Assembly (NCBI GenBank): GCA_036872755.1
Contig: JAVHNS010000007.1
Span: 930,001 to 994,000 of the forward strand
Length of the DNA: 64,000 bases
Source: Orbilia blumenaviensis
Lineage: Eukaryota > Ascomycota > Orbiliomycetes > Orbiliales > Orbiliaceae
Direction of reading: 5' to 3'
The position numbers were made by a program, and so were the translations under genes. The notes under the pieces are model-generated. The model worked only from the letters and a program-made list of their open reading frames with translations, was not told the origin of the DNA and ran no database searches. Each line of letters opens with the position of its first letter. Position 1 is the first letter of the stretch. Positions 1-12,287 of the stretch are shown here, one piece after another.

Positions 1-1466
1 AGCCGCTTTATTTATTCGCCGGAGAGCCGGTGTTGGATAAGAAGACCGGTGTTAAGATCAGACCGCCTGAGTCGTTCTGGGTTATAATCAAGAGGCAGAA
101 GAAGGTGCCTGAGCCCGTGAAGTCGGTGTCTTCTTCGTCCGGCGGTAGTAGTAATACTCCAAAGGGGGTTCTTAAAGATGATAAAAAAACCTCCTTCTCA
201 TCATCATCCTTATATTCTTCTTCTTCATCATCATACCACGACTCAGAAATGAACCTTCTAGTCCGCGAACTCCGCGACGTAGTAACCCGTCTTAACACCA
301 GAGACAACCAACCAGACGTCCAAGCCCAACTCCAACAGGTAATGCTCGTCCTCACAAAGCTTCTCCAAAAACCGGACTACCAACTACTACCACAACCACA
401 ACCAACGGCGGCAGTACTACCACAAACCGCAATCCCACTATTCCCACAAATCCAAACATTTCAACAAAACCCACAACCGCAACCACAGCAGGTTTACACA
501 AGACTATCCCTCCCCTCTCAATCTCTGCTACCGTATCAATTCGCACCCTCCCAGGCGGCGGAGATGCAGCAGGTTCAACAGATGAACCCAAATATGCAAC
601 AGAACATATATCCGCATAATCTGATGCATGATAACTCAAGCCGAACCCGTCAAACCCTTGACCAAACCGGCCAAGTATACCCCTACGGCTCCCACTTGAA
701 TTCCATCGAGCCCTCAAGCTACCCTCACGGCGGCGCAGGCGCTCGTCGTAATAGCAGCACCACTTCTCTAAACCTCCAGCTCATGGGCGGTGGTAGCGGC
801 AGCGGAGGCGGTGGTGGTAACAACCGTCAAGACGAAATGATGCGCCAACAAAGACAATACGACCAAAACCGCAACAGCAGCAGCGGCGGCAGCAGCAGCG
901 GTAGCATGAACGTGAACATGAACATGTTAGACCGGGAAATGCAACCCCGTGGTCTACAGATGATGTCAAACCACCACCACAACAACCACCAAAATAACTC
1001 AAGATCGAATAGCCGTTCTCGTGCCGGCAGCGGTCAACAGCAGCCACCTCCACAAAGACAAATGGACTCATGGAACCACGACGCCGCCTCATCATCCGGT
1101 GGAAGTGAAAGCGACTACCCCCACGGCGGTCGTCCCAATTTCCGTGATGATTCTATATATACCCCCAACCATCTTCGTAATAATAGACAGAGAAGCTCGA
1201 GTCGAGGAGGGAGTGGAGGAGGTGATGTTGATTTGAGCAACGGTGGTCGCGGTCGTAGGAACTCTGTGTCGTTTTCTGGCGGGAGCGGCGGTATGATGAT
1301 GCCTGGCCGTGGACGGATGGGCGGTATGAATAATGGGTACGGAGACGATGATTCTGAATCCGATGATGAAATGGATCATGGCCAAAGGATGATGATGCAT
1401 GGTATGAGCATCAACCGCAGGGAAACGATGACACCGGCACCGTGGCGAGGGAACGGTCGTCATTGA
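1..1466 (+). CDS. Partial low-complexity protein (5' end off window)
   Basis: The reading frame is open from base 3 with no stop back to the window edge, so the N-terminus lies outside; no ATG is needed here. It ends at the TGA at 1464-1466, giving about 487 residues in view. The first 35 residues are the only ordered-looking part (around LFAGEPV..TG.KIRPPESFW, then a basic KRQKK patch). The rest is disordered: a Ser run, Gln/Pro-rich stretches near residues 110-200, Gly/Ser runs, poly-His/Asn, and an Arg-Gly-rich tail with two similar YPHGG motifs. Such composition is common in RNA-binding or condensate-forming proteins, but that is inference. I do not recognise the family and assign no function. 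Confidence 0.6.
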   Translation, partial: PLYLFAGEPVLDKKTGVKIRPPESFWVIIKRQKKVPEPVKSVSSSSGGSSNTPKGVLKDDKKTSFSSSSLYSSSSSSYHDSEMNLLVRELRDVVTRLNTRDNQPDVQAQLQQVMLVLTKLLQKPDYQLLPQPQPTAAVLPQTAIPLFPQIQTFQQNPQPQPQQVYTRLSLPSQSLLPYQFAPSQAAEMQQVQQMNPNMQQNIYPHNLMHDNSSRTRQTLDQTGQVYPYGSHLNSIEPSSYPHGGAGARRNSSTTSLNLQLMGGGSGSGGGGGNNRQDEMMRQQRQYDQNRNSSSGGSSSGSMNVNMNMLDREMQPRGLQMMSNHHHNNHQNNSRSNSRSRAGSGQQQPPPQRQMDSWNHDAASSSGGSESDYPHGGRPNFRDDSIYTPNHLRNNRQRSSSRGGSGGGDVDLSNGGRGRRNSVSFSGGSGGMMMPGRGRMGGMNNGYGDDDSESDDEMDHGQRMMMHGMSINRRETMTPAPWRGNGRH

Positions 1467-1491
1467 TATTTTATTTTATTTATTTATTCCG

Positions 1492-1566
<75 letters not shown>

Positions 1567-2734
1567 TTCTGAAATGGGTTTCATTTCGGCGTTCAGGCGT
1601 TTTTTGGTTTGATTTTTCTTGGGAGGGTGGAGGTTCTGGCGTCTGGGACCGAGACTTGGGGAGGGTTTTTTAAAAAAAGAATATCTGTTTCTGCATCGCT
1701 CAGTTTATGTTAAATCTTCTTTTTTTTGGTCGCGCTGTTTCCTTGACAAATTCATGATTGATGATGCTAGGGTTATGAAGATATGTCCAGGAAATAGGTA
1801 TATCCGTTAACACTGCTCTGCACCTGTTTTTCTCTAGCTCTCTCGTACCGGTGCCTTATCTGTATTATTAGTTTCAAAAAAAATACCATACCTACCTTCT
1901 ATCCTGCTGTTTAAAAAACCTTGGCTTGCTCGAATGTAAACGGAACGAAAAAGGGGGAGGGGGGGTTATATATCAATTTCAAACGTTCAAATAGCGATAT
2001 GTTCAAATCTCAGCTCGGTGAAATCCGTAACACGGGCCTTGCACCTATCTATATCAAAGAACGGGGAGTGACTGAGCACTTCAAAAACACTGGCAAATAG
2101 GATATTATTTCGGTTTTACTACTTAGGCAGCTGATGTGGAATATACAAACCGTTGTCTTTCGTAAGAGCATGGGTACACGCGAATAGCCCGCAAAAACAA
2201 CATATATAGACGGATGCGAATAAAAAAAAAAAAAAAAAAAGAAAGAAAGCAAAAAAGAATAATGAGAAAGAGAAGAAGAAGAAGAAGAGAGCAAGCAAGC
2301 TCAGGCCGTTCCTTGCGCAGTGGTCAAGGAATCGAAATGAGACCAAAAAAAAAAGAAGGCTGTCCGGACACGACTCGGAGCGAAAAAAAGGGTGAAGGAT
2401 ACTAGCTTCGTTTAGAATATTTCCAGGCTGGAGAGTTCTCATGCGCGGAGTTGCTGTGTGTGTATGTGTGGAGTATTCCGGCAACGGAGGAATAAGTTCC
2501 TATGAAGTGGATGTTAAAGATGGTTGGAGTGCTAGCACCATCATACCCTTTGCTGTGAAAAACAGAGATAGGAGAAAAAGGCAGGTATGAGGAATAGCGG
2601 GGGGTGTGAGCATAATGAGATCCGAAAGGTGGGTGGGTGGGCGAAGATGCCGGAACAAACTTTGGCGAAGAAGTGGCTTTTTTTGAAGGAAACCCTGAAA
2701 CGATGTCGAATTAAAACAAAATATTTCGCTTTTA
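1467..2734. other. Intergenic region, low complexity
   Basis: This is the shared 3' flank of the partial gene and U1-70K, which converge here. It holds the long TC repeat near its start, an A-run at about 2221-2239 and purine-rich sequence to about 2400. No conserved coding segment was seen on either strand. Confidence 0.6.
1493..1558. repeat. (TC)n microsatellite
   Basis: An almost uninterrupted CT dinucleotide tract of about 65 bases, followed by a T run. It lies just downstream of the stop at 1466, probably in the 3' UTR. Confidence 0.95.
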
Positions 2735-4481
2735 CTAATAGCGTCGGCGTCGTGAGTCTCCTCCAGATTCTCCTCCTTCGTATCCTCTCTTTCGTGAATC
2801 ATCGTATCTACCGCTATACCCACCACCGCCGCCACCGCCGCCGCCACTATCTCGGTCCCGGCGGTCATCAAACCTATCCCTTCCACCACTGCCTCTCGAG
2901 TCACCATTCATGCGATCACGGTGTCCACGATCATCGTGGCCTCCGCGTGGTGGACCACCACGGTCATAACCACCAGGTCCGGTCGGTGCATTTCCAAAAT
3001 TCCTACCGGACGGCCCGGATGGAGCATTGGATGGAGCGTTACCGCCTTGGAAGCCAACACCCCGATGTCCGAACTGCCCACCACGGGGAGGACCACGATC
3101 GAAATTCCTACCTCCGAATCCACCACCACCTCCGCCGCCACCACCTCGGAAACCGCCATGCCCACCTCGGAAACCTCCAAACCCACCACCTCCGCCGAAT
3201 CCAGAAGGACCAGTAGGTCGTGCAGCTGGTATCTTGGTATATCCTCTCCCGCCGAGCCCTCCTCCGAGTCGTCTTGGTTTCCACCCTTTTGTCGTCCGGC
3301 CGCGTTCGACATCTACGCTTATCCGTCGGTCCTTAATTCGCATACCATCGGTTTCTTTGAATGCAGCTATAATAGAAAAGATAAGTAAATGCAAGGCGAG
3401 GTTGCATTTCCCCTGTGTTAGTTAACTTATACTTTGTACCTTTCTCGATAGTATTTTTCTTTGGCTTTTTGGTTCGACAACGTTCGTAATTTCTCCAGGT
3501 TGGGGGGGGAAACAAATCCTTGCTCTGCCCTTGCCGTGTGTATAATCGAATGTGGGAACATGACTTCAAAAAACAAGATCTTTTTTTTTTTGTCCTTCCC
3601 AACCCAAGAGTGATATGTTTATGGTGGGTTCGACGAACTCGCATCCGTCGAAAGCATCGCGCCATTTGGTAAAAAACGCTATACCTTCTCACCTTTGATA
3701 CAGGATACCAAGGGGTAGGGGGGAGAAAGAAGAAAAAAAATTTCAATCTTGCCAAGGAACATCTTCACGTATCACAGAAAGCTCTAGGAGTGGGGGGAAA
3801 CGTTTGGTAAAGCATTAGGGAGGATGGGAGGGGGAGGGGGGGGTTGTGGTCTCTGTACCCTTCATGTCTTTTTCTCTCTCAAATAATATAAATGCGTATC
3901 CTCGTGGTTTCTTCGATTCTTTGTCTCGGACGAGTCGGATCTGGCAAAAACTTGTCAGCATTCATTCATCAATCCATCACCGAAATGTGGGCAAAAAATC
4001 CCAATCATACCCTATCAATGGGGCCGAATCGACCAAATTCTCGCTCCAGATCCTGCTCCTTAACGTCATAGCTTAAACGCGACACAAAAAGCGTCTTGTA
4101 TGGATCACCGCGAATGTGTGGGTCGTTTTCTGGGTTATCTGTATCACAAAAAAACAAATTATTAGTAAAATGCCCGGCAAAAATTCAGAGAGAGGGAGAG
4201 AGAGAGTGTGTGTAGAAAGACATACAAGTCTCAACTCCTTGTTTTAACGTCCGCTCCTGATTCTCCAGCTTCTCCCTCTTCTTGCGATCCCGAGCCAACA
4301 GCCAGCTCTCAGTAGGCATATAATCCGGATCAGGCCTCCTTAATTCCTGTAGATATTGTGCGACACCGGATATCGGCGCGGTTTGGCGGTGTTCCGGAGC
4401 ATGGTCGGCGGGTTGGAGATATCGCAATGGAGGTCGAGGCTGGAACAGGGCCAGCAGATTGCCTGGAAGTTTGTCGGTCAT
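2735..4481 (-). CDS. snp1: U1 snRNP 70 kDa protein (U1-70K)
   Basis: Core U1 snRNP protein that binds U1 stem-loop I and supports 5' splice-site recognition in the nucleus. Model: complement(join(2735..3366,3859..3940,4011..4138,4226..4481)), 365 aa; all junctions are GT-AG and phases agree. Exon 1 carries the U1-70K N-terminal region (starts [19 protein letters not shown]), which in the family wraps onto U1-C and the Sm ring. The RRM spans about residues 97-178, with RNP2 LFVSRL (102-107) and RNP1 KPRGYAFI (about 139-146). It is followed by the family signature [20 protein letters not shown]. The C-terminus is Gly/Arg-rich (RGG-like) and then Arg/Asp-rich, in place of the RS-type tail of animals. 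It is divergent from the mL43 gene across about 730 bp. Confidence 0.93.
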
Positions 4482-5210
4482 TGTCCTTTTTTTAAAATGT
4501 CGTTGCGATGTAGGATAATCGAAACGGGAGGTTTATGAAGAGTCGTATTTTTTTTATATGTTAAAGAAATATTTTATTTTATGGTTGGTTCTGGATGACT
4601 CGCTGTGGCCACTAGTTCTGCATTTGCCCTTTTGTTTTTTGGGTGGTGGTGGAGGTTTGTGAATCGCGCGTTTGTGGGTAAGGAGGCGACAGCGACAACC
4701 CTTGGAGGAAGGGCGAGCGAGCGAGCGAGCGACGTGTCGTGGTCCTGACCGCTGCTGGCCGACAGCTCTTTTTAGCTGAGTAATAATCAGGAATATCGAA
4801 GGGAGGTTCGACGACGGTGCAGAGGGCGATGACGGACGAATGGTGATGACGATGATGACAAACGATGATGATGAGAGTGGGTCGGGTCGGGGTGGGTGGG
4901 AGATGGAGGAGATGGAGAGAGAGATGGTTTTTGGGAAAAGAAACGATGGAATTGGAAAGAATAGGTAGGGCCCTTCTTCCCCCAAGTTATTTTTTTTTTA
5001 TTTTTTTTGGCTTGTGTGGGCCAACCTAGAAAACCGTACTTTGTGTTGTGCCTTCCTCTACCCCCCTGCAAATTTTTAGCTTGTCTATCGGCCTTTACAT
5101 GCATAACGCCTCCAAAATCGCCAATTGAACCTCCAACTTCCCCAAAAACCCAAAACCCGAATTCCGAATCTCCCCAACTTGTCGATATCGAATCCGCTCA
5201 CCCACCCACA
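4482..5210. promoter_or_regulatory. Bidirectional intergenic region, snp1 / mL43
   Basis: These 729 bp separate two divergent start codons, so both promoters must lie here. The stretch has GAGCGAGCGAGC repeats at about 4706-4730, a purine-rich middle and a T-rich block before 5010. I could not identify a defined factor site. Confidence 0.5.
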
Positions 5211-5834
5211 ATGGTCGTCAGAGGCCTCCAGGCCGTCTCAAAGGCCCAGAACGGCATCGGTGCCTTCGTCCTACAATGCAAACGTCTCGAATTCAACTAC
5301 TGTGAGATGAGCGGTAGCTCTCGTGGGATGAAGTAAATCAATCCATCCATCCATCCACCAATCTATCCATCCACCTAGCTCCACATACTTATCATACCCG
5401 GGGGAGGGGGAAAATAAATAGGGCATTTCTAAAAACCCGTCTCGCAACATTCGCAAAGGAGAATCCAGGCGTCGAGATCGTAGTCTCACCGCGGGCGAAG
5501 AAACACCCCATCATCAGAGGAAGCTACAGTATGTTCCATATCTATCTATCTATCTTATCTACAATCCAAATCCAAATTTAAAATCCAATCTCCATCTTAC
5601 CAAAGCAAGTATAACTAATAACACCGGCGTAACTAAACAGTAAACAAACGAGAAAAAGTCGTCTGCGTCCGAAACCTCGAAGTCCTCCAGGTCCTCCAAA
5701 AGGCCGAACTGCTAAGGGACGCCTCGGGTGCCAAAATCAAGAAGATAAATAAACCGGTGCAGAGTTTGAACGACAGTGTCAGAGGCATTTGGAGTCCTTA
5801 CCACGCCAAGGCGGATGATGTGTACAAAGTGTAA
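5211..5834 (+). CDS. mrpl51: Mitochondrial large ribosomal subunit protein mL43
   Basis: Mitoribosomal 54S protein of the L51/S25/CI-B8 (thioredoxin-like fold) family, called Mrpl51 in yeast. Model: join(5211..5332,5422..5528,5641..5834), 140 aa. Phases join cleanly to give ...SSRGMKAFLKTRLATF and ...IIRGSYINKREKVVC. The ATG at 5211 opens MVVRGLQAVSKAQNGIGAFV, the usual N-terminus of fungal homologues. The C-terminus (SLNDSVRGIWSPYH) also matches the family. No separate cleavable presequence is evident, as is common in this family. Both introns are short (89 and 112 nt). Identification rests on family recall and length. Confidence 0.93.
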
Positions 5835-7132
5835 ATATAATAATATAGACTGTATATATGTATACCTTATAACTACCTACTTGCTTATATAGCTAAACTG
5901 TTCAAAACTACTACATACGTATTTATATCTTAATAGAGTATTGGAATAGTACCATTGCCAATTTTTCATTTCATCTCCCTGTAATCTTCCAGCTAAACTA
6001 TAGTATAGTGTGACACTTAAGATACAGGAATAGTGGAGTGGCATTTGACAGTACAATGATATTTAAACATTCATGGTCTCTTTTTTTTGGTCTTTTTTAA
6101 ATTTTGTTTTGTTTTGAAGGTTTGCGCGAATGTGTAGGGGTGTAAGGGCGGATGGGTCAATGAAGGACATGCCAAAAGATATATTGTTCGTGTCCAGTTT
6201 TAAACGTTAACGTTTTTTGAAGTGCGTCGGTAGATACTTAAGTACCTGGGGGGGAAGCTTTCATGAACATCGAGATCCATAAGAGCTGATAATCCTTCAG
6301 AAGAGTCTGTTAAGTCTCTCCTCCTCCTCCTCCTCTTCCTCCTCCTCATCCTCCTCTTCTTGTCATTCTCCGTTCCTCCTCGTCCCTCCTCGTCCCCTAA
6401 ACAAGGGCTTCCTATTCCACCATGCAGAATAAATCAACAATCAACATTACTTCCGTAGACGAAACAAAAAAAACATGAATTCCTCCAGTAAAAGAAAAAG
6501 GAAAAAAGAAAAAGAAAAAGAGAGGGGTAAAAAGGTGCTCGAGCAGGGGGCAATCGTCGTTAAGGAATCATAAACGGAATTGGAACAAAGCGAAGACTGC
6601 TAATGAAAAACACGAACAAAATGCTTGCCCAACTCCTAAAAGCTAACACCGCAAAAATCGCACGTGAAAACCTGATCCCAAAACCTTTATTCATACCATA
6701 AAAACCGACCTTGCTTAGATCATGAGATCATCCCATGATATATGGATTTTAAAACATGAAAAAAGGACCGAACGAAAAAAAAAAAAAAAAAAAAAACGAT
6801 AGGAAGAAGTAGTAGCGCAAAGAAAAGAAAAGAAAAAAGAAGTGAAGAAAAAAAAGAAGAATAAAAGACCCGAACGCGAATCAATAAACCCTTGACTAAG
6901 GTGAAATTGGACGCCGAAGGAAAGGTATGAGAGGGAAAAATTGTATAAAAAAAAAAAAAGGATTCCCTGGAAGAACGCCAGCCATGACAAATGCATTGCG
7001 TAACTGCCGCACCTCCGTGCTGCATATGATGATGATGATGATAACTATGAGAAGGTATCCGAACGATAATAAAATTTATTGAAAGAATGGTGAGTTGGAA
7101 AGCTGCCTCGGAGCGCCCAGTTTCGGCATCAT
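5835..7132. other. Intergenic region between convergent mL43 and dcp2
   Basis: 1.3 kb forming the 3' flanks of two convergent genes. It contains a CTC/CCT-rich tract (about 6317-6400), AAAAAG-rich sequence (6486-6530), an A-run at about 6776-6796 and another at 6947-6959. No coding segment or RNA gene recognised. Confidence 0.55.
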
Positions 7133-10122
7133 CTAAACACCGTGCTGGGTTGCGAGATTGTCCAAGAGGCCCATTAGGAACGCGGTTTGCTCCATGCTTA
7201 ACGAGCCAGTCCTGTGCATCTCAGCGGCAACTGGTTTATCGGTCTTCTGTTGTACCGCAGCCCTCGGAGGGAAATTGTTTGGTAGGATAGACGTCGGCGA
7301 AGGGGCTGACACGACGGGATTGTCAATGGTAGGCGACTTGAAAAGTCCAAGAAGGGTCTGCTGCTGTTCTGGCTTGACCGTAGATCGGCGATCGAAAGAG
7401 GCCATCCTTCCAACAGAATCCGAACCCCCGACAGGCTTTGGCCTGGCAGGGTTTGTAGCAGTCGTTGGGGATCCAATGAACCCATTCTGAGCAGGTGATG
7501 ACGGTGAGAAGAGGTCCGGCATCGGTCTTGTGGGCACAATTGGTGCATTCTCCATTCCCTCAACTGGAGATTGGACATTCATGCCTTTCATCGTTCCTGG
7601 CGGTGTGGGCTTCTTGGGGTGGTATGTGCCTAGGGACTGCATCAAAATAGACATTTGATTTGTGTCGACTGGCTTTCGAGAAACTGGAGAGGATGCACTC
7701 GGTTCCTTTAGAGTACCTGGGGGGGTTGGTTTCTTTGGCGTATAGTTGCCGAGGGAACTCATGAGCGTCGCTAGATGGTTGGGATCTTTCTGTTGGGCCG
7801 GAGGTGGAATCTTGATGCTTATGCTTCCGCCGGTTCCCGGTGTTCTCGGAGTGTGATTGCTAAGAGCTCGTGCTAGATCGCTATGATAGTTTGATTGGAC
7901 CGGGCTCTGGGAAGTCCCGTTGACAGGCAATTTGCTTTCACCAGTGTTCTGCCACGGCATGGGTGCTGGAGTTCCTGGTTGTGGCAACTTGACGCCTCGC
8001 TCAGCCAGGATATCATCAATAGACTTGGAAGTAGATTTGGTTGCAGAGCTTTCCTCAGACTGTAATTGCATAGCTGGCTGTGGAGGAGGTGGCGGTCTGG
8101 CGCCTCGCAGGATATCGAGCAAGTTTCCTTGGTGCTCCTGAGAAGGCGGTTGTGCGGGTTGGAGAGGGCTGAAAGTGTCCATAGTCAATACGGTGCGTCT
8201 CGCCTGTTTTGCCGAAGCGGAGGCATCGTTCTGTGACCCATGAGAAGACTGCGATGGATGCATTTGGGGTTGGGGGGCCTGAGAAGAAGAAGAAGGAATA
8301 GCCTGGTTAAAGCCTGCCTGGTTAAAGTTGGACGGTGGAGTAAATTCGTTTTTAGTGGCTTGTGGTGCTTGAGGTGGGCCGGTCATGATACTTTGAGCAG
8401 GAATAGCTTGTGGTGGTGGTGGTGGCAATGGAGGCTTCTCAGTAGCAATAGTAGGTTGCATCGGGGGGGTTTGCATCGGGAGCGGCTGGCCCCTTTGCAA
8501 GATTGTGACTTGCTTCGAACTCTGCTGACCATTGTTTGCGTATTTCCCATTTTTGCCATTGTTTTGCTTGCGTACCGAGGGGTTGAAGGTATTAGGAGGC
8601 GACCCAATCGGTATCTGCGAGCCATTGTTTGTCTCAACCGGTGTTTGTGGCACTTGTTGCGATTCTTGTTTCGAAGCATTAAACAGGGCAGAGACAGAAA
8701 TAGAAATTCCCGTGGCGGCATGACCTTGAACCGGCTCTTTGGGTGTACCTGGGTTCGAGCCTTGCAGTTGAGCAAGAAGCGATTGACCAGCATTAAGTTT
8801 GTTGAAAGGTTCAGCCGATGTTTGCTCTGGCGCAGGTGTGCCTCCGATGCCGATCATATGGCGCAGCTTCGCAGACGCGAGCGAGAGAGCATCATCACCA
8901 GCTTCTCCGGCCTTGGTAGTAGCCTCTTGCTGTGACTGAGGTTGATGGGGAGTTGAACGTAGAAGAGTCTGTGGAGTGGCAGTTTTGCGATCCTCGCGCG
9001 CCTTCGGCTGTCTTTGAGGGCTAGTCTCAACAGCAGAAGACTCGGGTTCGGTTTCATAAACACCACCGTGCTTCTTATTCCGCGTTTGGCGTGCGGATCG
9101 TTTTTGGTCCTTAATCCAACGTGACAATCCTGGAAGAAACCCATAGACCTTGTATACGCGTAGCTTGTTTGGATAGCTTCTTTCCGAGTCCTCTGCACCA
9201 CTCTTGGCATTGTTTCTCGCCTGCTCCCTTCTTCGACGTTGAGCCATGGATTGGGCTTGAAGGTCTGCGATCGGGAACCATGCAACTTCCTATAAAACAT
9301 ACCAAATGATGTTAGCGCGACGACTCAATTTAGCCAGGTTAAACTCGAAGTTATTGGACATGATTTTTTTTAAACATACGCTGATTTCCTTCCTGGCCAA
9401 TGGGTGAAAGTTGTAATCCTCGGGCACATCTTTGATGAGGTACAGTTGAAGGTGGCGGTCAACGTTCTCCTCCGACGAGTCAACAAGGAACGCGGAAGGG
9501 TCTACAAGATCCGTGGAGTCGAATCCCGTTTCCTCCAAAACCTCCCGAACGGCGCATACGTGGTCGGCTTCGTCCTTGTTGATCTTTCCGCGGGGGAAGG
9601 CCCAACTAGCTCCCGCTTTCCAGCCCTTCACCAGAATAACCTTGTCCATCTTCTTGTTGATTAGGATCCCACCTCGGACCGGTACCCTGTGCTTGTATTC
9701 CATAAATTCTCGGTACGCGTCTTGGTGCATGCCCCATTTGCTCAGCATGGGGTTATGTGCGAAGATCTTGCCGAGGAAGACAGGGAGGCTGAGGGCGGGG
9801 AATTCTGGCCGCTGTTCGCGGATGAAATCTTCATAGTACCAGTGCGCTTCTTCCACTTGAAAGCACACTCTCTGGAAACAAAGATCCAATTAGCATCGCT
9901 GCGTGAGGGAAAAAGAAGGGCTCAGTAGAACACCGTACTTCTCTGGAAACGAGTTCTTCTTGGGGGAGATTGATGACAAATCTAACACTGAGGTCGCTAA
10001 GGACATCGTCGAGGGTCGCTGTTGCGTATGTCTATCACAAGTTGCTACGTTAGCTACGGCAACGTCTTTTTTTTAATTATTACTATCCAATCGAACGGCG
10101 AACATACAGAGGGAATGTCCAT
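7133..10122 (-). CDS. dcp2: mRNA-decapping enzyme subunit 2 (Nudix hydrolase)
   Basis: Removes the 5' m7G cap in mRNA decay and acts in P-bodies with Dcp1 and Edc3. Model: complement(join(7133..9289,9380..9871,9939..10031,10108..10122)), 918 aa. The first coding exon is only 15 nt (MDIPS). The Dcp2 box A domain follows (LDDVLSDLSVRFVINLPQEEL, then CFQVEEAHWYYEDFIR). The Nudix box at residues 131-153 is complete (G-x5-E-x7-REVLEETG). The box B region (YPNKLRVYKVYGFLPGLSRWI) is in exon 4. The remaining ~650 residues are disordered and Pro/Gln-rich, with short leucine motifs (LLDILRG, LMSSLG, LMQSLG, LLGLFKSP, FLMGLL) resembling the helical leucine-rich motifs that bind Edc3 in fungal Dcp2. Its start is separated from the DUF4112 gene by 2.2 kb. 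Confidence 0.95.
7584..7780 (-). repeat. Tandem coding repeat in the Dcp2 tail
   Basis: Two copies of a segment of about 24 codons, at about 7710-7780 and 7584-7660, each encode a leucine motif (LATLMSSLG or MSILMQSLG) followed by a Y-(T/H)-PKKPTPPGT block. This points to an internal duplication of a putative Edc3-binding motif. Confidence 0.7.
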
Positions 10123-12287
10123 GTTGAATTAAAATAAAAGGGCGTCGGAGCGCCCAGCCAGATAGTATTTTATTGATTTTAAGTACGTGTCAATTAGATG
10201 ACGGACGGGAAAAAAAGAGTGCTTTGCAAGGGCAAGGTGAGTTTGTTCGCGATACAATTGAAACAGCTGGAGTCGAGTCGAGTCTGGTGGTTTGACTTGG
10301 GAGCGAAGGTGGATCTCGGGGAAAGGAAACCGTCGAAGTGAAAGGGAGCTACTGATAGTTATTGAGTCGGATGAGCGTTTTGAACGGGATCGAGAATTAA
10401 GAGAGATAAGAGAGGGGGGATGGAGGGGTGTCGGATGATGATGATGAAAGTGGGATGGAGAGAGAAGGGAAAAAAAAAAAGGTGGGATGGGAAAGTGGGA
10501 TTGGTGGTGGTGTTCAAGGTTGATTGATGAAGCCTGTCGTGGTTGGAATTCGGCTGAAGCTGTCTTTTCCGTTGCTCCACCAGCCACAAGAAGCCACAAT
10601 AGAGACAACACAGAAATCAGGTATTCTAGATCACGTGATGAAGATAATAGCACCATTTTGCTCTCCAGCCACACAACACACTTTTTTGATGCTAAAATAA
10701 CACATCAGGCTGTCCTATTCAAATTTGAAGGACTTGCGCTTGCGGGCTATAATTCTCTGCATGTGGCAACCATGCCATCCATGATCAATTCTGGCACATG
10801 CAGACAATCATAATACAAAAGGGAAACCCCATGTACTCGATAGGCAGCCCTACCCAATATTGGGTCCTAGGTTCAAGGCCTAAAGGCCATTTCCCACGTG
10901 ACACTGTTTGGGGTGGAAACGGTTCTAATTACTCGATGTATTAAATATTGATATTAACATCAATATTGTATCGCAAAGCTTGCGTGGCCACATAGAGTCC
11001 TCTCAGCTACGTAACCTCCAACCCATCTGTTATAGGTATTAATTGAAACGTCTTTTCCCTACGCGCGGTATGTATGTCATTGTAATTTAGTATTCCTTTC
11101 CCAGTACACTGCTGCCGGCGACGTTGGAAATAGACACAGTCCAGTCTACAAATATACCACACTCTCATTACTTATCCCATTATCTGACAGAGCAAAATGG
11201 TGGGATAGGTATATATAAAATAAAGTCTAAGGCCATCCCCCCTTCTCCTCCCCAACAGCACTATCAAGCCACACCCAAACCTGAATATTCAAGTGTGTTA
11301 CACCCATAACCGGAATACTGAACTGTGGCTGATGAACCATTAAATACTGCGCCACACACAAACACACCCCCTAGCAGAAATCCAACGTCATAATCGTGGC
11401 AGTGCAAACAAAAAAACTCGCCTAAAAGTAACTCCGGATCCACGGCCGACCCAAGGTTCATTCGTTCGTTCGTTCCAACATTTGACATCCAATCGTCTAC
11501 GAACACACTCCTTAGCTTAGCTATAGGTTGGCTTTACAAGAAGAAACATGGGCGAAAAAACAAAAAAAACCCATTCTTGAGGTCGGGGAACAAGGAAAAG
11601 GAAGCCCGGGAGTTTTTGCCTCCTTGCAGAGACTCAGATGTATGATATGAGATGAATTAGCTATATATTACATACGTCAACCAGCGCGCGAACATGATCT
11701 GATCTCTTGGCCCCCATCCATGCCCGTGCCATGAATTCCAGCCACCACTACCACCCCTAGCAAGCAAAGAAAAAAAGGTTATAAGATTGCGCATGTTAAC
11801 GGACCTTTTTTCTCAGCTGTCATCCTTTTCCCCTACCTTACCTTTTTTTTCTTGTCAGTTAGGTAGTTAGCGGGAGTCGAGCGCCGAGTATATATAGGTA
11901 CTTATGTATATATAATATCTCGGGATAAACCATCTGCGCCGTTACATTCCCCCCCGTTCGTTCAGAATTCCCATCGTTCTAATTCCTGGCGCTCCGAGCG
12001 GTGCTGCGCCGTCGCATTGCATCCCAACTTAAACCTGCGGAACGGAACGTAACAAACGAGTTTACAGCTCTCCCCCTTCCTCCTCCTTCTCCTCCTTCGC
12101 ATCATAACTTTCGTCGGGGACCTCCTATTCTGCTCGCTCCTTCTTCTTCTTCCTCTTCTTTTTTTTTTTTTAAAAAAAAAAAAACTGATATAATTATAAT
12201 ACGGAAATAAACACTACTGCGAGAAAGAGAGAAATCTGCTTGATACTGTCTCCGGGTTCAAATATCTATCACGTAAAAAAAGGAAAG
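10123..12287. promoter_or_regulatory. Divergent intergenic region, dcp2 / DUF4112 gene
   Basis: 2.2 kb between two divergent start codons. Small palindromes occur at 10853-10864 (CCCAATATTGGG) and a 9-bp-arm inverted repeat at 10944-10967. GTTC repeats lie at about 11460-11475 and a pyrimidine-rich block precedes 12180. Nothing here reads as a conserved protein or a tRNA. Confidence 0.5.

Noticed and set aside
1021..1463. Open frames on both strands inside the partial low-complexity gene
   Set aside because: They are shadows of repetitive codons; composition mirrors the main frame and no family is recognisable.
2214..2484. Lys/Arg-rich or Phe-rich open frames near 2.2-2.5 kb
   Set aside because: They are translations of A/T homopolymers and purine tracts, not proteins.
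10129..10674. 181-codon minus-strand open frame upstream of dcp2
   Set aside because: Low complexity (His/Pro/Ser from GATGATGAT and GGGTGG tracts), no intron logic and no family match; it lies in the dcp2 promoter.
10853..10900. Possible tRNA from a GGTTCAAGGCC motif
   Set aside because: No acceptor, D or anticodon stems could be paired around it.
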